Of a DNA stretch of 64,000 nt, positions 32,715 to 45,219 are shown in pieces. Origin of the DNA: Engraulis encrasicolus (lineage: Eukaryota > Chordata > Actinopteri > Clupeiformes > Engraulidae). The stretch covers positions 743,935 through 807,934 of the forward strand of contig NW_026945698.1 in assembly GCF_034702125.1 (NCBI RefSeq), written 5' to 3'. A program made the position numbers and the translations under genes. The notes beneath the pieces were generated by a model. That model had not been told where the DNA came from and searched no databases. It saw nothing but the letters and a program-made list of their open reading frames with translations. Every line of letters begins with the position of its first letter. Positions within the stretch are counted from its first letter, which is position 1.

Positions 32715-33772
32715 TTCTGATTTATTAATTTTACCTTCAAATGTAACCTGAAATTCAAAATTTTACCATGGGATTCTGGAATATCAGAGCTTACCGATAA
32801 CTGCTAGCATGGTTGCCAACATTGGGGAAGGAATTCCATGAATATTAAGCCCCTCAAAAGAGAATAACCATAAAATACACTTTTTTTGACATTTTGACCT
32901 TCAAATTTGACCGTAGCCCCTTAATGCGCGCCTGTACCTCTGTGGCACGCTGTAATAGTTATTGAAATGTAACTACCATATGACTACAATACTATGACGC
33001 AACACAGGCCCTTTAGTAATGCACCACGACTTGGTCATTACCATACTGGTAACAACAAATTTATAAAGCCGCGTCTTAAGGGGTTAAAGGTCAAGCTCCA
33101 TGATGGCAACAGGGCGATTCTGAAACATTAGTCCATCCTGATTACTTATAGTATGGTTGCCAACTTTAACAAGAATTAACAATCAAAAGTCTATGTAAGC
33201 ATTCTAGCTGCCGTTGACTGGTCTACAAAGATACCGCTTCTTTTTTATTTATTTATTTTCAAATCTGACTTTAAATCACAAATATGACTTTGGCAACCAT
33301 TGAAGTCTGTAACTTCAGACCCTACTGATGACTTCTAGCATAGTTTCCAACATTAAAAAAAGAACAGCACATAAAAAGACCCCCATAAACAGGCGAACTC
33401 CACATTTTATTGATTTATTTATCAATTTTACCTTTAAATTTCACCTTAACTTTGAAATATGATTTAAGGAACCACTATATTTTGAAACCTCAGACCTTAC
33501 TAATAACTGCTAGCATGGTTGCCAACATTTGAAAAACAAATTCCATGAATATGAAGCCCCCAGAAAAGAAAAACCTCAAAATACAAAATGTTTGACCTTT
33601 TGACCTTGAAATTTGACCCTAAAGGTCAAGTTCCATGTTGGCAACCAGGTGATTCTGAAACCTTAGTCCATGCTGATAACTTCTGGCATGGTTGCCAACT
33701 TTTAACAAAAAATGCCATCAAAAGTTTTTTTAAGCAGTTTAGCTGCCCATGGCAGGCTGACTATAAAATGAA
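32715..33772. mobile_element. Minisatellite-bearing element, second copy (one arm)
   Basis: Diverged units of the GTTGGCAACCATGC and GGTCAAGTTCCATGTTGG type end in GCCATCAAAAGTTTTTTTAA and GGCAGGCTGACTATA. That is the same terminus as the element at 15509-18717. Only one orientation of the array is present. A small TTAA-type MITE interrupts it at 32917-33083. Confidence 0.65.
32917..33083. mobile_element. TTAA-target MITE, 167 bp
   Basis: The ends CCCCTTAATGCGCG and the complement of GCGTCTTAAGGGG are inverted. TTAA follows on the right (33084-33087). GTAG stands where the left TTAA should be. The host repeat unit normally reads ACCTTAAAGGTCAAG here, which identifies the target. Confidence 0.7.
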
Positions 33773-33817
33773 TTAATTAATGCTCATATCTGAATAATGT
33801 GAACACTGGATTTACCT

Positions 33818-33819
<2 letters not shown>

Positions 33820-33886
<67 letters not shown>

Positions 33887-33889
33887 ACA

Positions 33890-33979
<90 letters not shown>
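33820..33979. repeat. (CA)n microsatellite, about 160 bp
   Basis: Long CA array with two interruptions. Its flanks are shared with the much shorter CA tract near 39254-39267. Confidence 0.95.
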
Positions 33980-33981
<2 letters not shown>

Positions 33982-34366
33982 AAGCCTAGATGATTTGGAC
34001 CCAAGGTTACTTCTACCACAGCTCTGGCACTCCATCAATTTTCTTTTTTTATATATATATAACTGGTCAGGTAATTTATTCACTAGGGGCAAGATGGCGG
34101 CTGGCAAGTTTGGCGTGCTGACAGCTACGATGGCATATGTTTTATTAAGTAATTTTTTAAGTGAATTTTATATAGATCGGACTATGAGCGCACCGAACAA
34201 ATGTGCGCAAAATAACAACTTTGTAGTAAATAAGCACCTCGGATTAGGGAAGAAAATCATTTTGGAAAGCTTGCTGTTCCCTTGCTGGTATGTGGAACGA
34301 AGCAAGGCCGTGAAAAAACCGTGACGCGTCAGGTGAATCGTGGCGACTTGATCATCTGCCTGTTTA

Positions 34367-37300
34367 TTGTTATCTGGGGATATACACCAATGCCCTGGCC
34401 CAGTTGATTATGAATTCAGCGAAGAACTGGAATTAATTGCAGGGACACAAAACGCTAGGTGTGAAAGCATTCCTGGGGCCTATGCCGCTGGGGAGGCCAA
34501 CAACATGGAACCTAGCGCATTGGAGATATTGGAGATCAGTGAAGCGAAACCAGAACTAGACGGAGATGACGGTCGGAGAAACATCATGGGGAATTATGTG
34601 GAGCGCGGCCCAAGTGGGGAACACCGCGCAACGCCAGGGGTGGACGCCGGATTCTTGAAGGGAGCTGAGGAAAGTTTGTCTCTCGTGGGAATTAGGCGTG
34701 CAAACAAAGTGCAAGCAGCATTGCTGGACAAATTGGATAAGCGTCATGATGCAACATGTGTGGAAACTTTCTTTTCGAGTCGCGGATTACATGTACTTCA
34801 TCTTAACATCAGAAGTATTTTGCCAAAGATGAACGAGATCCGACTCATCTGCAACAACAACAAGGTGGGACTCTTATGTTTTACTGAGACTTGGTTGGAT
34901 GAAACGGTTAAAGACACTGAAATTGAAATCGAGAACTATTGTTTAATTAGGAAGGATCGAAACCGGAGAGGGGGTGGCGTCTGTGTTTATATAAGATCGG
35001 ACATTTGTTTTAATCAAAGACTGGATATGCACGAGGACCGGATCGAAGCCGTTTGGGTAAACGTGCTTCTGCCTAAAACCAAACCAATATTAGTGGGTGT
35101 TTGTTACCGTCCTCCAGACCAGTCAAACTTTTATGACCTGATGGACGATGTGTGCTCGAAATGCGTGGACTTTATACATTCGGAAATTATTTTGCTGGGG
35201 GATTTGAATACAGACGTTTCCAGAGCTGAACTTTCAATGACTAAAGGTCTGATGAACTTTTGCAATAATTTTGGCCTTTACCAACTGATTAAAGAACCAA
35301 CTCGTGTTTGTGTGGCCACGCAAACCACAATTGATCTTGTTTTAGTTTCTGACAAATCAAGAATTGTAAACAGTGGTGTGATACACTATGGGTTAAGTGA
35401 TCATTCCATGATTTTCTGCACTAGAAAGATTAAGAAAACTGTATTTAGAGGTCACAATACCATTAAATTCAGATCTATGAAAGGTTATAGTAAAGAGGCA
35501 CTTATGGATCGCTTAAATGAAGTAAACTGGTCACCTGTGTTGAAATGTAATGATGTTGATAATGCCTGGCACAATTTTAAATGTTTATTTTTGAGCTGTA
35601 TAGATAAACTTGCACCTTTTAGAGAAGTTAGAGTTAAACAGAGAACTGAACCTTGGATAAATGATGAGATACTTGAGGCCATACGGAGGAGAAATAGATT
35701 GTATGAACAATTCAGAAAAAATAAGAATGATAAAACATGGATAGAGTATAAGAAACTGAGAAATGAAGTGAATAGACTAGTGGTTCATTCTAAAAAGACC
35801 TATTATAATGAGAAAATTCTGGAGCATAAAAATGACTCAAAAAAGTTATGGAAGACCCTGAAAGAGTTGGGCTGCAACAAGAGGCTGAAAACTAAATCAT
35901 GTAATATAAGCCTTGACCTTGGAAATAGGATCATATCAGAAAAGGACGAAGTAGCAAATAGTTTTAACACATACTTTTCAACAATTGCTAGCAAATTAGT
36001 TGAAAAGCTTCCTGCCATGTCGAAACATTATGAAGAAAGAAACGTTTCCGAGTTTTATATCCAGCAAGGGGTTCAAGCAAATTCATTTGCTCTAGAGAAG
36101 GTGTCAGAGGAAGATGTACTTCTGAAACTTAAACAACTAGATAGCTCTTGACAATATTCCATCCCTTGAAAGATGCAGCAGAGAATATCAGTCCTAGTAT
36201 CACTCACATAATTAACATGTCTATTGAGTATGGTTACTTCCCTAAAGACCTTAAGAATGCTAAAGTAATTCCACTTTACAAGAAAGGGAGCAAGCTAGAC
36301 CAGGGCAACTACAGGCCTGTCTCAATTTTATGTACTCTATCAAAGGTAATTGAAAGAATTGTTTTTGAGCAGGTTAATAAATATTTAGCAACTCATAACC
36401 TAATATATGAACTTCAATCAGCCGTGGCTCAGTGGTTAGAGCACTGGACTGGCAACCCAAGGGTTCCCGGTTCAAGGCCCGACCGAACCACGGCTGAAGT
36501 GCCCTTGAGCAAGGCACCTAACCCCCACACTGCTCCCCGGGCGCCGCTCAGCAGGCAGCCCACTGCTACGGACTAGTGTGTGTACTTCAATGTGATTCAC
36601 TAGGCCAAATGGGATAAAGTGCAGAGAAAGAATTTCCCCCAGGGGACCAAAATTGGCTCCAATTGGCAATCAGGATTCCGTAAATCCCATTCCACAGACA
36701 CATGTTTACTGTACTTAACTGATTATATTAGACAAGAGGTTGACAAGGGCAACTTATGTGGTATGGTAATGTTAGATTTGCAAAAAGCATTCGATACTGT
36801 GGACCATAGTATCTTGCTGACAAAGCTGATGGCCATTGGTTGTAATAATACAGCAGTTAAATGGTTTGAGTCATATTTGCAAAATAGAAAACAAGTGGTG
36901 GATGTTGGGGGAGCGCTATCTAAACCACAAACCGTGCAATGCGGGGTCCCCTAGGGGAGTGTCTCAGGTCCTCTTTTGTTTCTTTTATATATTAATGACC
37001 TCAAATCAGTGTGTTCGTGTGAATTGTTTTTATTTGCTGATGATTCTGCATTAGTATTTTCACATAAGGATAAAAAGATTGTTGAGTCCATCTTAAGCTG
37101 TGAACTTTTAAATGTCAGCAAGTGGCTAGCATACAATAGATTATCTCTTCACTTAGGCAAAACTGAATCCATCTTGTTTGGATCTAGAGTGAAGCTGAAC
37201 AAAAATCCTGGGTTTGCTGTACTAGCTGGTAATGCTGCACTACAGGCTAAGGATTCAGTCAGCTATCTTGGGTGTGTGCTAGACAGTCAGCTGTCTGGAG

Positions 37301-37845
37301 TTGAGCAAGCCCAGAAAGTCATTACTAAGGTAAATCAACGAGTACGTTTTCTGGCTAGAATTGCGAAGTATCTGGATACAAAGGCTATGATGACCTTGGC
37401 AGGTGCTATTATTCAACCCTACTATGATTACGCCTGTTGTTCTTGGTATAATGGCCTAAGTAAGTATTTTAAAAACAAGCTTCAGACCTCACAAAATAAA
37501 CTGGTAAGAATCATACTAAACCTACCCCCAAGAACCCACCTTGATCCCATTCACTTTCAAAGGCTGGGATGGCTAAAAGTTGAGGAAAGAGTTTGTCAAA
37601 TTGAGATAACCATGGTACACAAGATTTTAAAAGGAGATGTTCCTAAGTATTTAAGTAACTTTTTTAGGAGAGTGCGGGATGTTCAAAGCCACTCCACTAA
37701 AGGGAGTGCCATTGATTTTGTTCCTCCAAGAGTACAGACTGAAGTAGGAAAGGACTCATTTTTATCTGTTGCATCAAGTATGTGGAACAGATTACCAAGT
37801 AATGTAAAGACAATCAGTAACTTAGATGGGGGGCAGTCAGTGTAA
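34367..37845 (+). pseudogene. LINE polyprotein: AP endonuclease and reverse transcriptase
   Basis: The first 594 codons (34367-36151) include an AP-like endonuclease: LHLNIRSILPKMNEI, CFTETWLD, RGGGVCVYIRSDI, LLGDLNTD and the GLSDHSMIF block with the catalytic Asp-His. The frame breaks at 36149, where a short deletion precedes DAAENISPSI. Reverse transcriptase follows (GNYRPVSILCTLSKVIERIV), is interrupted by a SINE (36421-36666), then resumes with SGFRKSHSTDTCL and MLDLQKAFDTVDHS. A TAG at 36952 falls in the QCGVPxGS block. FLFADDSALVF carries the active-site Asp pair. The C-terminal region ends near 37845. The product would nick DNA and prime reverse transcription at the nick. At least three lesions make it inactive. 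Confidence 0.85.
36421..36666 (+). mobile_element. tRNA-derived SINE inside LINE ORF
   Basis: The 5' 73 bases fold like a tRNA: GCCGTGG at the start pairs with CCACGGC, the A box is in TGGCTCAGTGGTTAGAGCA and the B box is GGTTCAAGGCC. A non-tRNA body follows. The direct repeat CAATCA (36415-36420 and 36667-36672) flanks it. Without one copy of that repeat the LINE frame reads on. Confidence 0.9.
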
Positions 37846-38342
37846 GGAGTCCTTATTATGCTATATGTTGTTGTATGTTGTTGTATATTGTATATAATAT
37901 GAAATTGGGAAATTGTGGAGCTTTTATATACAAAACAAGTAGGGAGTCCTTATGTTACGTTGTTGTTGTATGTTGTTGTATATTGTATATAATTTGAAAT
38001 TGTGGTGCTTTTATATGCAAACCAAGTAATGTGGTATTGCAGTCTTAGTAGTAATTGGTGTTTCTTATTTATTCATTTTCAATGGAGTTTTAGTTGCCAC
38101 AACGCCACTCATGCCATTTTAACATCTGCTGCCATCCAACATCAAGGACCACAATGGAAATAAGCCCTTGGGCTTTATTGTGTAATCCTGACTCTCTGTT
38201 GTTTTCTTTTAGTGAAGTATGTGGTGTGGTTTTTGCTTGAAACTAATCATGTATTTGCTTTTATTCAAGAACTGAGACTGTCAAATAAAGTCAATCAATC
38301 AATCAATCATTCGTTCCCCTTGTTTGTTTTTCTTTTTTGTAG

Positions 38343-39180
38343 TGTCCTGCAGGATGCTGTGTCCTACAATCCTGTGTGCTGTGCTACAGACATGTCTGGA
38401 AGCCAACCCGAAATAGGCAGTCTCACCACAGAAGAGTGAAAGAGGGTAAGCTTAACCTATAGCCTACGTCAGGGGTGGGGAACCTTTCTCATTCAAAGGG
38501 CCACTTCAAATTCATCCGAGGGGCTGTAAAAGTCCTCCAAGGGCCGTACTATAAACACAAACCAGGATTTTCCCCTTCACTTTAGGCCTATATTGAAGGC
38601 AGCCACATTTAAACAAACACCACCTTCTTCAGGTTCCCTGAATATAACTTAATTGTATTGCAAATGTATTTTCTAAGATTCCTTTGCAAAATATGTCATA
38701 TTTCATGTGAAGCTGAATAACATTACAATTATATCAGGGGCCGGATAAAACGACCTCAAGGGTCGCAAATGGCCCTCGAGACATAGATTCCCCACCCCTG
38801 GCCTACATTGTCAATATGACTTGTGCTACTTTATAGATAAGTTGTCAATGCTGTGCATTGCTATGTTTTGATTTTCTTACATCCTACAGATCCTGGCAGG
38901 GAGACATAGTGTCCTGCAGGATGGTGATGGGCCAATCTTACAAAAGACCACAAAAGACTGAAATAGTGTAAGATTATCACAGTTGGGCTCAATATGACTT
39001 GCTTATTGATATATTTGCTATGTCAATATGAGGTGCATGGCGAAGTATTTATTTATTTGTCTCGCTTCTAGGAGCTGTTGAAACAACAGAGTGCCTGCTG
39101 CAGTATGACGAGGACGCCCTGATCAGAGAGCTCCAATAGACCCAGGTCGAGTGTCTTGGCAGGGTGAAATGGCACGGAGA
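38343..39180 (+). other. Exon-like blocks of an unrecognised, decayed gene
   Basis: Three plus-strand blocks look like exons. 38343-38435 (acceptor TTTTTTGTAG, donor gtaagc) reads VLQDAVSYNPVCCATDMSGS and on to SLTTEE before a TGA. 38890-38961 (acceptor ATCCTACAG) reads ILAGRHSVLQDGDGPILQKT, then a stop. 39072-39165 (acceptor CTTCTAG) reads VETTECLLQYDEDALIRELQ, then TAG. SVLQD recurs in the first two. I do not recognise the protein. Stops in every block point to a pseudogene or chance. The LINE ends just before the first block. Confidence 0.3.
38470..38800. mobile_element. hAT-type MITE, 331 bp
   Basis: The ends CAGGGGTGGGGAACC and ATTCCCCACCCCTG are inverted. The flanks GCCTACGT (38462-38469) and GCCTACAT (38801-38808) are an 8-bp duplication with one change. 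The interior contains AAGGGCC-type repeats and no frame. Confidence 0.9.
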
Positions 39181-39306
39181 AGGGTATGTGGTGATATCAG
39201 TTAAAATGAATTAATTCATTCTCATATCTGAATAATGTGAACACTGGATTTAACACACACACACACACCCTAGCTGATTTGGACCCCTTTTTTGAAAAAG
39301 CATTAT

Positions 39307-40519
39307 CAGGGTAGCCGCGCGGTCTAAAAAGTCTAAAATAAGTCTTAATATTTTTAGCCCCTTTTTTAGGCCTAAAAAGGTCTAAAATATGTCTCCCAGG
39401 TCTAAATGTTTTAACAAAGGTCTAAAATTTATTTTGTCTAGTTTCCCCCAACCAGTCTGCTGCGGAATGCAATTTATGAAATGTGACCGTCAAACATGAA
39501 CATTAAATGTGGAAAATGTGAGCGAGCGTCAAAAGCGCAAACCGGGGCTCTCCTGGCATTTCGGTTCTGTGACGACAGCTGGTCAGGCGAGGATTGTTTG
39601 TATAAGAAGATCTTCAGAGTGGTTGTTGAGGACATTTGGGTCATCATGGAAAATTGGGCATTTAAACCACGTTGTGCCAAATGTATTGCGTTGTCTTCTA
39701 AGGCCGAATTGTGTGTGAATTGTGTGTCACCTCGACTGACAGCCAGCAACACAAACCGTGCCCAGCGGCAAATCCAAGGTTTGAGTCGATAAGGTTTGGT
39801 GGAGCCCCGTCATTTCGGGCAGAGCTAAATTACTTCCTATATTCTACCGGTATGTAATTTCTGGGCAATTTTAATATATAACTTGTCTGTTCACTTGCTC
39901 ATTTGCTGTCCCATCATCACCTCACCTGAAGTTTGTAGGGCAGCATACAGTAACTCTCAGTAACAGTAACATAATGTTTTAATGTGCAAGCCTTTCAGTA
40001 TTGTCAAAGTAAAATACAATTTGCCTACACATGTTATTTATAGCAAGTGTTAATTTGTCAAGTATAGACTTGCATGGATGTAAGACATATGTTTTCAAAG
40101 GGCACATTTCTCTAGATTAGGCTACTATGAAATGATATGTCTCATTGTGAGGCTAGATACTGGTACCAATGACATTTTGTATCTAGCATATGCCTTCATG
40201 GCATATTAGGGCCTACTAGGTGTTGACGGTATTTTAGCTTGGGTGTGTTGCCTAATATGCCCCCTAAGGTCTGTCTTGGAAAAAAATGCCCCCCGCCCTG
40301 ACCAATTTCACTCCAGCATGGCTGGAATATGGCTGGAATATAACACAATTACCGGTAGTACATTTTCTTAATTGTATGGCATTGTAATGAGTATTTTTCG
40401 TGACCCCGGTTCGGGAACTGGGAATGGGAGCGATGCTGGTCTAAATATTAATTTTTGTGGTCTAAAATAGGTCTAAAAAAGGTCTAAAATTTGATGTGGT
40501 CAAACCTGGGGACACCCTG
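39307..40519. mobile_element. hAT-like element remnant
   Basis: The ends CAGGGTAGCC and the complement of GGGGACACCCTG are partly inverted. Both ends carry clustered GGTCTAAAA subterminal repeats (39330-39430 and 40437-40495). No matching 8-bp flank was found. A 98-codon frame at 39496-39792 has several Cys residues (KCGKCERASK, RCAKCIALSSKAELCVNC) but no confirmed domain. Confidence 0.5.
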
Positions 40520-40915
40520 TATGTTTTATGAATTGTGCCCTTCCCAAAACCATCCCCAAACCTAACATGTCGGTAATGCAATGTTTGAGTTGTACATTTG
40601 TGCCCCGAGTGCTGTATACATCACTGCATATAGAGTATATTGTGTGCAGGGTATGTGTGTAGTTTTAAATTATTTACTTTTATGAAATGCATGGTTCCTG
40701 TCAAAGTGTGTGTACATTGTTTGGTGTGATATTAAAAGCGCTCAAAAAAAAGTTTCATTTTCATTTTATCAATAAATTCACATCATGCATGCTAAAGCCC
40801 ATCACAGTGCAGCCTATAATGATGTGAATATAGAAAGTAAAATCAACCTAGGTATATTAGTGATAATAGTTTTAGCATAATTATACGATCTACTGTATAT
40901 GGTATGCAAAAATTA
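40520..40915. other. Unassigned, no gene seen
   Basis: No exon or repeat end recognised. Confidence 0.4.
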
Positions 40916-41330
40916 ATCCAACGTGACCAATAGAAGGTCGTAGCTGCTGACCCTGCTAACCAATAGCGCAGCTCTTTTACTTTGAGTCACGTGTCTTTTT
41001 CGTCCAATAAGAACAAGGCTAGTCCGCGTTCCGGGCTGGCTGTCATTGCCTTTCATGTGGTAATCGTTGGGCCATTAACACCCTGCTGTGAGAGCTCTCC
41101 CCGGGTCTGATTCGCTTCCGACCGATTTTAGTGACGAAACGAAACCTTAAATTTCGCACCTTCAAAAGCGGCAGCGATCCGACAAACTTTAGGCAATTCC
41201 GTGGTGGATTGGTGGCGTCCACAGAGCCACAAACCCCCCTTTTTGTGCTGTGCTCCTTGATTTTTTTCTGCCAAATCTGAGATGGTCGTGCGGGATGATT
41301 CAGAGATTTGGCGTGGAATGACCCACAGAG
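40915..41330 (+). promoter_or_regulatory. CCAAT-box cluster with E-box, possible promoter
   Basis: CCAAT occurs at 40927, 40960 and 41004 in the same orientation. A CACGTG E-box lies at 40988-40993. CpG-richer sequence follows to 41330. Such spacing (33 and 44 bp) is typical of NF-Y-driven promoters. The sequence downstream is a LINE fragment, so any transcript is unknown. It could be the promoter of a lost or unlabelled gene. Confidence 0.3.
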
Positions 41331-42181
<851 letters not shown>

Positions 42182-42527
42182 CCCACATCACCACTACACT
42201 CTTAGTCTAGCAATGGGACTTCTAGCAATATTAAAGGATTAGCTATTCATGAAAAATCTAGCAATATTAATGCATTAACCATACAAGTGAATACTGTTAC
42301 TAACCAAATTATGGAATTATGTTAGCTGAATCCCTCTTTATGTGCAATGTCCCTTCTGTCCGCAACCCCCATTCAGTACATCTGCGATTCCCCTAGGGGT
42401 CATGACCCCCAGTTTGGGAATCACTGCATTATCTTATGGAAGAAGCAGGCAGGGTTGGACCATGGCACTCATACCCCCTCCCAGCCTGACACACAGACAT
42501 ACTGTAGGTATAGAGTGTTGTACTCAC
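42182..42527 (-). other. NLR gene intron, start
   Basis: It starts with gtgagtac after the NACHT exon in gene orientation. A hAT-like end (complement of CAGTGATTCCCAAACTGG) lies near 42406-42423. Confidence 0.5.
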
Positions 42528-44432
42528 TCTGCTGAGGTGGATGATGTGAACACATCAGTCAGCTTCTGGAGGACGTCATCTGGGCTGAGGAGGTCAGTCT
42601 GGTCCATCTCTGGGGTCTTTATGTACCTCTGCAGGTCAAACCCATCCAGATACTCTTCGGATGTCTTAAACATTAACTTCCCAGTCTTCCACTGTCCTGG
42701 TAAGAGCATCTCTATAGTCAGAGTTCCCAAACTCCTGTCAGTGTCCTCCACTACAGTATGCTGATTCAGCTCATTCAAACAGTAGAACAAGTTGATCCTT
42801 CTGTTTGACTCCCTCTGCTGTCTGGTCTTCTGTTTGACTAACTGGACTGTTTGCGCTAAGCTCTGTGTTTGGCTGTTAGTCTGTGGCAGTAGGTGTCTTA
42901 GAAGACTGTGATTGGACTCCAGTGAGAGGCCGAGGAGGAAACGCAGGAAAAGATCCAGGTGTCCATTCTTACTCTGCAAGGCCAGATCCACTGCAGTCTT
43001 GTGTAAGTCATGAAGTGTTGCAGCTCCGAACAGAACTGAGAGCAGAGAGGTTTTCTTTTTTTCGAAAACATGTGCTATATGTCTGAACAGAGAGAGCTTT
43101 GATGAGGTTTGATGTTGTGCACTGATGAAGCTGAGGAACACATATAAAGCTGCAAGGAACTCTTGAATGCTCAGGTGCACAAAGCTGAACACATTCCCCT
43201 GAAGCCCAGCCTCCTCTCTGAAGATCTGAGTACACACTCCTGAGTACACAGATGCTTCTTTGACATCAATGCCACACTCTCTCAGGTCTTTCTCATAGAA
43301 GATCAGATTTCCCTTCTCAAGCTGTTGGAAAGCCAGTTTCCCCAGTTTGGAAATCATCTCTTCATCTCTCTTATCTGACTCTGTGTACTTGGTATTTTTC
43401 ATTTGAACCTGAATGATCAGGAAGTGTGTGTACATCTGGGAAAGAGTCCTTGGCATCTCTAAGCTCCCTGATATTGTCTCTACTACTGTAGCTATAATCC
43501 AGCTGAAGACTGGAATGTGGCACATGATGAAGAGAATCCTGGATGACTTCAAGTGAGAAATGGTTCTGCTGGCCAGGCTCTCATCAGAGATCTTCTTCCT
43601 GAAGTACTCTTCTTTCTGTGAGTCATCGAAGCCCCGTATTTCTGTCACCTGGTTCACATACTGATGAGGGATCTGACCGGCTGCTGCTGGTCGGGTGGTG
43701 ATCCAGAGAAGAGCAGAGGGAAGCAGATTGCCCTGGATAAGGTTTGTCAGCAGCACATCCACTGGCACTGACTTTGTCACATCAGAGCACTTTTTATTGT
43801 GGTCAAAGTCCAGAGGAAGTCGACACTCATCCAGACCATCAAAGATGAACATGACTCTGTTCTCTGAACTGGTGAAGACTCTTGGATCCTCCACATCTGG
43901 GAAAAAGCGTCCAATTAGATCCACCAGACTGATGGTTTTCTTCTTCATCAGGTTCAGCTCTCGGAAAGGAAGTGGAAATATGAAGCTGAGATCCTGATTG
44001 CACATTCCTTCAGCCCAGTCTAAAATGAACTTCTGCACAGAGACGGTTTTTCCAATGCCAGCCACTCCCTTTGTCAGCACTAATCCAATAGGTTTGACTT
44101 GTTCCGATGAGTGTCGAACTTCCTCAGGGAAGGCCTTGACTTGTTGAGATGAGGTCTTGCCTTGTTTAGTTAAGTGTTCAAAGATGTCACTACATTTGAT
44201 TGGCCTTTCTTGTGCTGCTTCTCTCCAGGATGCTCTCTCTATCTGTCTGACCTCATGTTCTTCATTGACCCCCCGTCCTCCCCCCTTTGTGATGTAGAGG
44301 TCTGTGTAGATCTTTCTGAGCAGTATGGAGCTTCCCTGGTGTGGGAGTCCCTCCATCAGACACTGAAACCTCTCCAGCATGTGAGATTTGTGGTCCTGCT
44401 GCATCTTCTTACTAAATGGATCAGGATGGACA
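42528..44432 (-). CDS. NLRC3-like FISNA-NACHT exon
   Basis: A 1,905-nt exon is open throughout on the minus strand, from a CATGCACAG acceptor to a gtgagtac donor. The first part matches the fish-specific FISNA region (HMLERFQCLMEGL through LYITKGGG, then VRQIERAS). The NACHT NTPase follows with Walker A GVAGIGKTVS (about 44040-44070), Walker B VMFIFDGLDECR (about 43825-43860) and WITTRPAAAGQIPH (sensor region), then winged-helix and helical segments. It ends SPDDVLQKLTDVFTSSTSA. In NLRs this domain binds ATP and drives oligomerisation in innate immune signalling in the cytosol. The apparent stop just past the donor is intronic. The LRR exons expected next are not clearly present nearby. Length and lack of lesions suggest a functional gene. 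Confidence 0.9.
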
Positions 44433-44502
44433 CTGTGCATGACAAACAACAAGCACATTATTGTAACAGTTTGTGTGCAATATATTTCCCCATCCACTTA
44501 CA

Positions 44503-44668
44503 CACACACAAACACATGCACACACACACGGACTCGCACGCACGCACGCACGCACGCACGCGCGCAGGCATGCACTCAAACAAACAAACAAACAAACAAA
44601 CAAACAAACAAACAAACAAACAAACAAACAAACAAACGCACACACACACGCACACACACACACAGCAA
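44503..44668. repeat. (CA)n, (CACG)n and (CAAA)n microsatellites
   Basis: Adjacent simple repeats in the NLR intron, including a tetranucleotide CAAA array at 44577-44637. Confidence 0.95.
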
Positions 44669-44731
44669 GCAATCTCCATCATTATCTATGTGAGGCAATT
44701 TAAATATTGTTATTATTATTTATGGTCTTAC

Positions 44732-44831
44732 CCCACATGTCCATGTCCACTGTCTTCTTCTGGACTGGATCCCTCTCCAGGGCTGCCCTGCACACCCCCC
44801 TCTAGGGGAACCTCCATCTTCAGCTGCTCCT
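44732..44831 (-). CDS. Upstream exon of the NLR gene
   Basis: A 100-nt minus-strand exon lies between a GTTCCAG acceptor and a gtaaga donor. It reads EQLKMEVPLEGGVQGSPGEG then SSPEEDSGHGHV and ends with GG. The next exon starts with T GTC CAT, so the join (GG|T) is in phase and gives GVHPDPF. Short acidic, Ser/Pro-rich exons before FISNA are common in fish NLRC3-like genes, where they precede or replace a PYD-like effector domain. A possible further donor (gtgagtgtg) lies upstream at about 44940. No start codon was identified. Confidence 0.7.
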
Positions 44832-45038
44832 CTGGAACACACAGACAGGAAGGAACATCATGCCTGACACCAAGTAAGGTCTCACACAGGAAGGAACGTC
44901 ATCACACACTAGACTACTGAATAACTACATCACACTCACCACTTCGGTGATAAACAGTCCCAAAGAAATCTCTGCACTATGGAACTCTTAACTGGACATA
45001 GGCGACCTCTTTTTCTGCTTATCACAAGGAAAACCTGT

Positions 45039-45075
45039 GTGCGTGTGTGTGTGTGTGTGTATGCGTGCGTGCATG

Positions 45076-45142
<67 letters not shown>
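45039..45142. repeat. (GT)n and (TCTG)n microsatellite
   Basis: A GT run is followed by about 16 TCTG units (45077-45140). Confidence 0.95.
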
Positions 45143-45219
45143 GCGTGTGTATTGTCCAATACACTTTGCTGGGACGTTGTGAGGAATCTTCACCCCATCA
45201 CACGCTGCCTGCTTTATGA

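Larger units (their letters stand above)
34004..38312 (+). mobile_element. Jockey-superfamily LINE (CR1/L2/Rex-like), nearly full length
   Basis: It has a 5' region, an endonuclease and reverse-transcriptase frame and a 3' tail ending in repeated AATC (near 38290-38310), the usual short-repeat tail of this superfamily. The 5' edge is approximate. A SINE and several mutations disable it. Confidence 0.75.

Noticed and set aside
36421..36493. Possible genuine tRNA gene
   Set aside because: The tRNA-like fold is the head of a SINE: it continues into a SINE body and is flanked by a CAATCA duplication in a LINE.
39496..39792. Cys-rich 98-codon frame as a BED or other zinc finger
   Set aside because: Cys spacing does not fit a BED finger, and it sits inside a decayed hAT-like element; reported only as a remark.
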